Positions 1-5,196 of a stretch of 5,196 nucleotides of DNA are shown piece after piece (the stretch's first letter is position 1; every line of letters starts with the position of its first letter). The stretch comes from an uncultured Treponema sp. (GTDB taxonomy: Bacteria; Spirochaetota; Spirochaetia; Treponematales; Treponemataceae): contig CAMJAJ010000126.1 in assembly GCA_946403565.1 (NCBI GenBank), forward strand, positions 1-5,196, given 5' to 3'. The notes under the pieces are model-generated. The model was not told where the DNA came from and made no database searches. It saw only the letters and a program-made list of their open reading frames with translations. The translations under genes and the position numbers were made by a program.

Positions 1-469
1 GTCTGGCGGTCTGGTCAGCGATGACATAGTGGTTGCCCTCGTTGAGGACAGGATCAAGAAGGACGACTGCAAGAACGGCTTCATCCTTGACGGCTTCCCC
101 CGCACGATCCCCCAGGCCGAGGCGCTGGAGAAGATCTGCCCGGACGTGAAGGTCGTGAACTTCGAGGTCGACAACGAGCTCATCATCGCCCGCCTTTCCA
201 ACCGCAGGGTCTGCAAGAGCTGCGGAGCCAACTACAACGCCAAGTTCCGCCCGCCGAAGGTGGAGGGCAAGTGCGACAAGTGCGGCGGCGAGCTGTTCAC
301 CCGCGACGACGACAAGCTTGAGGCCATCACCCACAGGCTCGACGTGTACCGCGAGCAGACGGAGCCGCTCATCGGCTTCTATAAGAAGCTCGGCAAGATC
401 ACCGATATAGAGTCCGGCCGCGACAGCAAGGAAGTCTTCGTGGACTTCAAGAAGATTTTCCCAAAATAA
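1..469 (+). CDS. adk: Adenylate kinase, 3' part (N-terminus outside window)
   Basis: Adenylate kinase interconverts ATP + AMP and two ADP in the cytoplasm, setting the adenylate pool for nucleotide metabolism. The reading frame is open from base 2 and gives 155 residues to a TAA stop at 467-469. The family is usually about 210-215 residues, so roughly 55 N-terminal residues, including the P-loop, lie upstream. The visible part starts in the AMP-binding region (SGGLVSDDI), followed by the hallmark DGFPRT. The LID domain has CKSC and CDKC separated by 16 residues, a complete four-cysteine zinc site as in Gram-positive and many other bacterial enzymes, unlike the hydrogen-bonded lid of E. coli. 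The arginines expected near the phosphates (NRRVC, FTRDDD, THRL) are present. A GTG in frame at 29 is not the start, because conserved adk sequence continues upstream of it. The 3' end overlaps the convergent gene by 23 bases. Identification is secure. Confidence 0.97.
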   Translation, partial: SGGLVSDDIVVALVEDRIKKDDCKNGFILDGFPRTIPQAEALEKICPDVKVVNFEVDNELIIARLSNRRVCKSCGANYNAKFRPPKVEGKCDKCGGELFTRDDDKLEAITHRLDVYREQTEPLIGFYKKLGKITDIESGRDSKEVFVDFKKIFPK

Positions 470-2657
470 GAAGCAGCCTGCGGATCCTCCGTTCCCGTGC
501 CGTCCTGACCGCGACAAACAGCAAAAGGACCAGCAGCAGGGGAAGGAGGAGCCCGCGGCAGAGCGCCTGCCACAGGAGCGGCTCCTGCCCTTCCTGTGGG
601 GTGCGGGCCTTCTGGTCCGTACCTGTCCTTCCTTTATACTTCAACTTGACCAACTCACCCTGGCCGTCGAGCCTGAGCAGGCTGTCCGCCAAGAACTCGA
701 GCGCCCTCGTGTCCGCCATGCCGGTAGGCCCGCTGGAGAAGGCCATCATCCGGGAAGAGAAGGCGTACTGGTCCCCCAGGACATAGAATGCCGGCCTGCC
801 GTCCCGGAAGGCGCGGACGGACATGCTGAAGGTCCCGCTTTCCGCTCCTGCCGGGGGCGTCTTTGGAACGGAGAATGGGTTCGTGGAGACGTCCGCGCCG
901 TCCTCCCCGTACTGCCATGATCGGCTGTCCGTCCGGAGCCCCTCCTTCAGGACAAGGCCCTCCTGGGCGGCGACCTCCCCGTCGCAGGCGATGGCGCAGG
1001 GCCAGAACAGCGTGAGCCCGTCCGGGGCCTCCTCCTGCCCGGGAAGGACCGGCCAGAGGGGGTAGTCCATGCGTTCCGTGGCCGTGGCTGCTGACTCTCC
1101 CCGCAGGTCCAGCGTGAAGCACGACGGCGAGGCTGTCAGCGAGTCCCTGAAGCAGATGCCGTATTTCATCAGCAGCCGGGTCAGCTCATCGGAGGGCAGG
1201 CCGTTCGGCCGCTCCACCGACCAGTCGTCTTCGAGGGCCACGGTGTAGGGGGCCGTCGCAATGAAGGCCCTGCCCCCGCCGTCCAGGTAGGACACGAGGG
1301 CCGCCGCCTGCGGGTAGGTCAGGTCGGAGGAGCCCAGCAGCAGGATGCAGTCGCCGCTGCCGGTGGAAAGCCGTTCGGCGGTCAGGTAGGAGGTGTCCTC
1401 CTCGCTCAGGTCGAACCCTTGGAAGGACAGCCAGGGGAGGAGGTAGGCGTAGTCGCTGTCCAGGGAGAGGCCGTTCCCCACGATGACATGGAGCTTCCGC
1501 CTGCTCCCCCTGACCAGGGCCTGAATCCGCGAGCTGAGGTCGTATTCCAGGGTGTCCAGACTCAGGACCAGGGGGATCAGATCCGTCTTCTCCCGGTAGC
1601 GGATGACGACGGCGGAAAAGACCGTGGAACGTATTTTCCCTGCCGCTCCTGAAAGCTCCAGGTCCTGTCCGCGGATGCCGTAGGCTTCAAGCTTTTCTTC
1701 CAGCCCCTCCTCGGCGGGGTCCAGGATTTCATAGCTGAGCTTCCGGCTGCTGGCGGCGTATGCCTTTATGAAGTCCTCCACGTCCCGCAGCTGGGGGGAC
1801 AGCCTGCGCAGGCTCCTGCTCCGGTAGTAGCTGATCGTAAGGGGGGCGTCCAGCTCTGAGAGGAGGACCTCGCTGTAGGGGCTCACGCTGAACCGCCTGC
1901 CCTTCGTCACGTCCAGCCTGAGGTAGTACACGTTGCTGTCAACGATGACCAGGACGAGGGCCGCCACGGCGAGGGCGACCTGCCTCCTGAAATTCCAGCT
2001 GCCGTTCCCCCGCTTGCGCTGGACCGCCGCCGCCGACGCCGCCGTGAAGAAGAGGAAGCTGGCTGCATAGAAGATGATGTCGCGGCTGTCGAGTATGCCC
2101 TTGGAGGCCGCGTCCTCGTGCCACGAGAAGGAGAGCGCCGCCAGCAGGGATGAGGCGAAGCGGGGCAGCCCGGCCTGCCTGGCTGCCAGATGGGCGAAGT
2201 TGAACAGGGCGAGGGAGAGGGACGAGGCGGCAAAGGCGGCCCCCCGGTGATTCAGCAGGGAGAAGAAGAAGACGCTGAGGGCTACGGCCGAAGCCAGGTA
2301 GAGCAGGAGCCCCGCGGAGCCGGAGATGAGTGCGGCCGCCTCCATGCGGGCGCTTCCCGGCAGGCAGACGGGGATGGGGAGGGCCGAAAGGAGGAAGAGG
2401 GCTGCCGCGCTGAGCAGGGCGAGGACTTCGGCAAAGGCTGCCTCCATGTCCCCGTGGGGCAGGAATGCGCCGGAGCGGGGGAGGGCTGAGGCCAGGGCTG
2501 GAACGAGCAGTATGGAAAGCGAAGGAAAAAAGGAGAAGAAGCCCCCCGAGGAAAAAAGCGTACCCACGAAGGACGCGGCGATGGCCAGGACCCACAGGGC
2601 CCAGAAGGAGGGGCTTATGGCAAGGCGGTAGATGAATCGCCGGTAGAGGGAACGCAT
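447..2657 (-). CDS. Fused GldF/GldG-type ABC transporter permease and auxiliary protein
   Basis: The predicted protein is 736 residues from the ATG at 2655-2657. Residues about 17-240 hold some seven hydrophobic segments (near 17-37, 40-59, 73-95, 106-134, 138-158, 192-212, 226-240) and resemble the six-helix GldF/ABC-2 permease. The stretch HEDAASKGILDSRDIIFY at 180-197 matches the end of that family (usual form near RGVIDLRD). LRLDVTKGRRFSVSP at 246-260 is the typical opening of GldG, which places about 455 residues outside the cytoplasmic membrane. A Rossmann-like auxiliary domain follows (RKLHVIVGNG, then GDCILLLGSSDL and YLDGGGRAFI, later FYVLGDQYAF). A single helix near 698-717 and a short basic cytoplasmic tail end the protein. 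GldF and GldG are separate proteins in Bacteroidota gliding bacteria; fused or adjacent forms occur widely in bacteria that do not glide, where the substrate is unknown. No ATPase partner is in the window. An in-frame TTG at 2696 would add 13 residues (TRTGSPPKIEPT after Met), but it lies in the -35 box, so the ATG is preferred. The family call is firm; the function is not. Confidence 0.85.
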   Translation of the reverse strand: MRSLYRRFIYRLAISPSFWALWVLAIAASFVGTLFSSGGFFSFFPSLSILLVPALASALPRSGAFLPHGDMEAAFAEVLALLSAAALFLLSALPIPVCLPGSARMEAAALISGSAGLLLYLASAVALSVFFFSLLNHRGAAFAASSLSLALFNFAHLAARQAGLPRFASSLLAALSFSWHEDAASKGILDSRDIIFYAASFLFFTAASAAAVQRKRGNGSWNFRRQVALAVAALVLVIVDSNVYYLRLDVTKGRRFSVSPYSEVLLSELDAPLTISYYRSRSLRRLSPQLRDVEDFIKAYAASSRKLSYEILDPAEEGLEEKLEAYGIRGQDLELSGAAGKIRSTVFSAVVIRYREKTDLIPLVLSLDTLEYDLSSRIQALVRGSRRKLHVIVGNGLSLDSDYAYLLPWLSFQGFDLSEEDTSYLTAERLSTGSGDCILLLGSSDLTYPQAAALVSYLDGGGRAFIATAPYTVALEDDWSVERPNGLPSDELTRLLMKYGICFRDSLTASPSCFTLDLRGESAATATERMDYPLWPVLPGQEEAPDGLTLFWPCAIACDGEVAAQEGLVLKEGLRTDSRSWQYGEDGADVSTNPFSVPKTPPAGAESGTFSMSVRAFRDGRPAFYVLGDQYAFSSRMMAFSSGPTGMADTRALEFLADSLLRLDGQGELVKLKYKGRTGTDQKARTPQEGQEPLLWQALCRGLLLPLLLVLLLFVAVRTARERRIRRLLLILGKSS

Positions 2658-2667
2658 AGTCGGCTCA

Positions 2668-2696
2668 ATTTTAGGAGGGCTTCCCGTCCTTGTCAA
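2668..2696 (-). promoter_or_regulatory. Predicted sigma-70-type promoter of the GldFG gene
   Basis: Read on the minus strand, TTGACA (2696-2691) is a perfect -35 box. It is followed by a 17-base spacer and TAAAAT (2673-2668), five of six bases of the -10 consensus. Transcription would start about 2660-2661, only three or four bases before the ATG at 2657. The mRNA should therefore be nearly leaderless, and there is no room for a Shine-Dalgarno sequence. The -35 box overlaps that of the divergent xseB promoter. Confidence 0.72.
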
Positions 2697-2718
2697 GGCT
2701 TTTTGCTTGCAGTATACT
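2690..2718 (+). promoter_or_regulatory. Predicted sigma-70-type promoter of xseB-mutL
   Basis: TTGTCA at 2690-2695 (five of six bases of the -35 consensus) is followed by 17 bases and TATACT at 2713-2718 (five of six of the -10 consensus). Seven bases separate the -10 box from the xseB ATG at 2726, so the transcript would begin at or within a base or two of the start codon, making it leaderless. The -35 box shares five bases (2691-2695) with the promoter facing the other way. Confidence 0.7.
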
Positions 2719-2719
2719 G
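2710..2719. repeat. 10-base perfect palindrome on the xseB -10 box
   Basis: CAGTATACTG reads the same on both strands and encloses the TATACT -10 element of the xseB promoter. A protein dimer binding here would block that promoter. A palindrome of this length is expected a few times by chance in a window this size, so only its position gives it weight. No regulator is identified. Confidence 0.35.
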
Positions 2720-2725
2720 GCCGTG

Positions 2726-3067
2726 ATGAGCAAGTTTGAAGACGATATGCGGAGCCTTGAACGGCTGGCCGCCGACATAAAGCGGAACGACATCACGCTG
2801 GAGGAGGCGCTCAAGGACTTTGAGGAGGGAATACAGCTTTCCCGGGGGCTGGAGAAGGAGCTGAATGCCATAGAGGGCAAGGTCATGAAGCTGATGAACT
2901 CCCCCGACCTTTCCGATGCCGAGGAGGCCGGACAGAAGGAGTCCGGAGCAGATGCGGCGGAGACCGAGAAGGCGCGGAAGAAGAAGCCCGCGGCGGACAG
3001 GGGCGAGGGGCCGGTGCTGGATTTCTTTACCCCTTCCGGCGAGATAAACGGAACCAGAAACGCATAG
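2726..3067 (+). CDS. xseB: Exodeoxyribonuclease VII small subunit
   Basis: XseB is the small, multi-copy subunit of exonuclease VII, which together with catalytic XseA degrades single-stranded DNA from either end in the cytoplasm. The product is 113 residues. The helical-hairpin core (residues 3-57) carries the family pattern FEDDMRSLERLAADI, then ITLEEALKDFEEGIQLSR, then a final helix ending KVMKLM. E. coli XseB is 80 residues. The extra length here is a charged segment (about 58-95) rich in Glu, Ala and Lys, including RKKKP. After it comes VLDFFTPSGE (97-106), which lines up with the LTPFTPDNE tail of E. coli XseB. The ATG at 2726 is chosen because the core begins there and the promoter -10 box ends at 2718. 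A TTG at 2690 in the same frame, with AGGAGG at 2673-2678, would add 12 residues that do not look like XseB. mutL follows after one base. xseA is not in the window. Confidence 0.92.
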   Translation: MSKFEDDMRSLERLAADIKRNDITLEEALKDFEEGIQLSRGLEKELNAIEGKVMKLMNSPDLSDAEEAGQKESGADAAETEKARKKKPAADRGEGPVLDFFTPSGEINGTRNA

Positions 3068-3068
3068 C

Positions 3069-5027
3069 ATGGCGGTACGGCAGCTTGACAGCGAGGTCGC
3101 CCGAAAGATTGCGGCGGGAGAGGTGATTGACCGCCCGGCTTCGATTGTCCGCGAGATGATGGACAACGCGGTCGATTCCGGGGCGACCAAGATAGACGTG
3201 GAGATAGAGGGCGGCGGTATAGAGAAGATCCGCATCCGGGACAACGGCTGCGGCATGAGCCGGGAGGACCTTCTGGCATGTGCCCATCCCCATGCGACCA
3301 GCAAGATACACACCGAGGATGACCTGCTCAAGCTGACGACCCTGGGCTTCAGGGGGGAGGCGCTCTCCTCCATGGCCGCGGTCAGCCGCCTGCAGATAAC
3401 GAGCGGCCAGTGGAAACTGAACGTGTCGTCTTCGGAGGACCACCTGCTGACCCCCTGTGCCCCCGTCACGGGCACGATCGTGCAGACCTCCTCCCTCTTT
3501 GAAAACTTTCCCGCCCGCCGGAGCTTCCTCAAGCGGCCCGCGAGCGAGGGCGTCATGTGCAGGAACACCTTCGTGGAGAAGGCCCTGCCGAGGCCTGATA
3601 TCTCGTTCACCTTCTCGGTGGACGGGGAGGAAAAGCTCCACCTGCCGGCCGCGTCCGGCCTTGCCGAGCGCTTCACCGAGGGGATGGAGCTGTACGACAG
3701 CGCGGACCTCTTCTACGAGATAAAGGGGTCGTCAAACGACAGGGAGCGGTCGTGGAGCTTCACCCTGGTCATCGGCGAGCCGGCCGTATTCCGCAGCAAC
3801 CGCAAGGACATATACATCTACGTGAACGGAAGGCGGATTTCAGAGTACTCCCTTGTGCAGGCGATCGAATACGGATGTACGGGTTTCTTTCCCAACGGGA
3901 GCCATCCGGTCGCCTGTCTCTTTGTCCAGATGGACCCCTCCCTGGTGGACTTCAACATCCATCCGGCCAAAAAGGAGGCCAAGTTCAAGGACCTGGCGCC
4001 CCTCCACCATTCGGTCTCAAGTTCGACCAGGAGCTTCTTCCGTCAGTACGGCATAAAGAACACCATCAGGCAGGCCGATGCGGACGGCATGTCCCCATCA
4101 GACGGGAACCCGGCGGGTGCTGCCCTGTCGCTCGCGGATGCGGCCCTGTCAGATGATGAGGCTCCGGTCGCCCCGTATGCGGAGCGTGCGGTGGAAAGCC
4201 CCGCCCTTGGGACGGCCCGGGAACGCTACCTGGGCAGCGCAAAGACGGGCAGTCGGCCATACTCCCAGTCGCGGTCCTTCTCCCGGCCTGATTCCGGCTC
4301 CGACGGTTGGGGAGGCGGTTCCGGCGGCGGGGAAGGCAGCTTCTTCAGAAAGGACGCCGCCCGCTCGCCCCTGTACGCGCGGGACTTTGCCCAGGGGCTG
4401 GAGGCCCTGTCGGAAACGGCGTTCCCCGGCGGCGAAGGCAGGCAGTTCAAGGCAAACTATGTGGAGAGCCCCGAGGAACGTGCGGACGGCGTGCGCTACG
4501 TCGGGAGCGCCCTGGGGACCTTCATCATCGCGCAGAAGGACGACACCCTCTACATAATCGACCAGCACGCGGCCCACGAGCGTTTTCTCTATGACCGGAT
4601 CATGGAGGACGCGGGGCAGAAGCAGGAGCTGCTCGTGCCCTATACCGTCAGGACCGAAAGCGCCGCCGATGACAACTATATCGAGGCCATGCAGGACAGG
4701 CTTGCCCAGGCGGGCTTTACGGGCAGCAAAAAGGAAGACGGGGTGTGGGAATTCACGAGCGTCCCCATCCGTTGGAAGGGAACGGAGGCCGACTTGGCGA
4801 AGGACCTGCTGGACAGGCGAATCTCGCCCTCGGACATGATAAACGCGGCCGCGGCCTCCACGGCCTGCCGCTCTGCGGTAATGGACGGGACCGTCCTGGA
4901 CAGCTCCATGGCCGCCTGGCTCTGCAAGGCCGCCCTTGAGCTTCCCGATCCGCACTGCCCCCACGGCCGCCCCGTCTACACGACGATTACGAGGAGGCAG
5001 CTGTTCGACCTGGTAAGGCGGACGTAG
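3069..5027 (+). CDS. mutL: DNA mismatch repair protein MutL (endonuclease type)
   Basis: MutL couples mismatch recognition by MutS to strand nicking and excision. The 652-residue length is normal. The N-terminal GHKL ATPase is numbered exactly as in E. coli, which fixes the start: E29, N33 and D36 in REMMDNAVDSGAT, D58-NGCG, HATSK at 75-79 and GFRGEA at 93-98. LFENFPARR (143-151), NGRR (253-256) and VDFNIHPAK (293-301, with the conserved Lys) complete the ATPase/transducer part. A flexible linker (about 330-470) contains a Gly/Ser run near 413-424. The C-terminal domain has the nuclease motif DQHAAHERFLYD (498-509), a clamp-binding motif QELLVP (519-524), ACR (599-601) and CPHGRP (630-635). 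It therefore nicks DNA itself, as in Bacillus and human PMS2, with no need for MutH. The last acidic position of the nuclease motif is Asp rather than the usual Glu. No clear Shine-Dalgarno sequence precedes the ATG; it lies one base after the xseB stop, so translation is probably coupled. Confidence 0.98.
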   Translation: MAVRQLDSEVARKIAAGEVIDRPASIVREMMDNAVDSGATKIDVEIEGGGIEKIRIRDNGCGMSREDLLACAHPHATSKIHTEDDLLKLTTLGFRGEALSSMAAVSRLQITSGQWKLNVSSSEDHLLTPCAPVTGTIVQTSSLFENFPARRSFLKRPASEGVMCRNTFVEKALPRPDISFTFSVDGEEKLHLPAASGLAERFTEGMELYDSADLFYEIKGSSNDRERSWSFTLVIGEPAVFRSNRKDIYIYVNGRRISEYSLVQAIEYGCTGFFPNGSHPVACLFVQMDPSLVDFNIHPAKKEAKFKDLAPLHHSVSSSTRSFFRQYGIKNTIRQADADGMSPSDGNPAGAALSLADAALSDDEAPVAPYAERAVESPALGTARERYLGSAKTGSRPYSQSRSFSRPDSGSDGWGGGSGGGEGSFFRKDAARSPLYARDFAQGLEALSETAFPGGEGRQFKANYVESPEERADGVRYVGSALGTFIIAQKDDTLYIIDQHAAHERFLYDRIMEDAGQKQELLVPYTVRTESAADDNYIEAMQDRLAQAGFTGSKKEDGVWEFTSVPIRWKGTEADLAKDLLDRRISPSDMINAAAASTACRSAVMDGTVLDSSMAAWLCKAALELPDPHCPHGRPVYTTITRRQLFDLVRRT

Positions 5028-5044
5028 TGGCAGGTAAAGGTCTG

Positions 5045-5196
5045 CTATTTCTGAGCTTCCTTGCGAAGGAGGCTGTTATCCTCGATTTTTGCCTCGGGGG
5101 CGTTCTTTTTGATTGAGTTTATCCCGTTCAGGCAGGAGGCAATCGCCTTGTAGCCTTCTCCGGTGGCTATGATACGGCCGTTCGTGGCGACGAGGC
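5045..5196 (-). CDS. YegP-family (DUF1508) protein, C-terminal part
   Basis: On the minus strand, a frame enters from the right edge and runs 49 residues to a TAG at 5047-5045. It reads LVATNGRIIATGEGYKAI, then CLNGINSIKKNAPEAKIED, then the tail NSLLRKEAQK. This is the DUF1508/YegP repeat: a short strand ending in NG-x-I-I, a Tyr-containing turn, an NGI-x-S-(V/I)-K-x-NAP helix cap and a final IED strand. E. coli YegP has two such repeats in 110 residues. How many this protein has cannot be seen, since the start is beyond 5196. The family has no established biochemical role. It converges on mutL with 17 bases between the stop codons. Family assignment is strong despite the small fragment. Confidence 0.88.
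   Translation of the reverse strand, partial: LVATNGRIIATGEGYKAIASCLNGINSIKKNAPEAKIEDNSLLRKEAQK
5054..5074. other. Inverted repeat (possible weak terminator) past mutL
   Basis: AGCTTCCTT and AAGGAGGCT form a 9-pair stem around the loop GCG, with one G-U pair when read in mutL mRNA. It begins 26 bases after the mutL stop, inside the last codons of the convergent YegP-family gene. The nearest T run (5086-5090) is 11 bases beyond the stem, too far for a classical intrinsic terminator. It might slow or end transcription from the mutL side, but it could equally be chance within coding sequence. Confidence 0.25.

Noticed and set aside
29..31. GTG as the start of adk
   Set aside because: Codons before it encode conserved adenylate kinase sequence (SGGLVSDDI), so the gene continues past the left edge.
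655..1122. 155-codon minus-strand frame inside the GldFG gene
   Set aside because: It is a shifted-frame shadow with Gly/Arg/Pro bias and no family resemblance. The GldFG frame is uninterrupted through it.
1939..2595. 218-codon minus-strand frame overlapping the GldFG gene in another frame
   Set aside because: The Pro/Arg/Gly-rich translation is typical of a shifted frame in GC-rich sequence, while the GldFG frame shows coherent membrane helices and family motifs.
2694..2696. TTG start giving a 749-residue GldFG protein
   Set aside because: It lies inside the predicted -35 box, has no ribosome site, and the added residues are not membrane- or family-like. The ATG at 2657 begins just before the first basic/hydrophobic segment.
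2693..3676. Long open frame on the minus strand opposite xseB and mutL (327 codons)
   Set aside because: It is antisense to highly conserved MutL ATPase codons and has low-complexity, Arg/Ser-rich translation with no recognisable family. Long antisense frames are expected in GC-rich coding DNA.
4302..4337. Gly/Ser-rich run in MutL as a possible repeat or foreign insertion
   Set aside because: It sits in the variable interdomain linker of MutL, where low-complexity sequence is normal, and the reading frame and base composition are unchanged.
4149..4964. 271-codon minus-strand frame opposite the MutL C-terminal domain
   Set aside because: The plus strand encodes the MutL nuclease motifs in the expected order. 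The antisense translation has no recognisable motif and no support as a gene.

Overview
The window is GC-rich, densely coded bacterial chromosome with five protein genes and no RNA gene, mobile element, CRISPR array or obvious horizontally acquired block. From left to right it holds the 3' part of adenylate kinase (adk, +), a large membrane gene on the opposite strand resembling a fused GldF permease and GldG auxiliary component of an ABC transporter (-), a two-gene DNA-repair unit xseB-mutL (+), and the 3' end of a YegP/DUF1508-family gene (-).

The organism is a bacterium with a nicking-type MutL: the endonuclease motif, the metal-site cysteine/histidine motifs and a clamp-binding motif are all present, so it is not an enterobacterium using MutH. 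A zinc-type adenylate kinase lid, a fused GldF/GldG gene and a DUF1508 protein would fit a GC-rich spirochaete (Treponema-like) or a related Gram-negative lineage. That placement is inference, not demonstrated by the sequence.

The gene layout is two tail-to-tail pairs around one head-to-head pair. adk and the GldFG gene converge and overlap by 23 bases. GldFG and xseB diverge from a region of about 68 bases. mutL and the yegP-like gene converge with 17 bases between them. xseB and mutL are separated by a single base and are almost certainly co-transcribed. They fit one process: MutL nicks the mismatch-containing strand, and exonuclease VII (XseA plus XseB) is one of the single-strand nucleases known to act in excision. 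The large subunit gene xseA is not in the window.

The most notable signal is the divergent intergenic region at 2658-2725. It contains two near-consensus housekeeping promoters with exactly 17-base spacers, back to back, whose -35 boxes occupy almost the same bases (TTGTCAA). Each -10 box is so close to its ATG that both transcripts are predicted to be leaderless or nearly so, and neither ATG has a Shine-Dalgarno sequence. mutL also lacks a clear one. Other points of interest are the fused, apparently ATPase-less GldFG gene with a diverged permease half, an XseB with a charged insert before a conserved tail, and a Glu-to-Asp change in the MutL nuclease motif.
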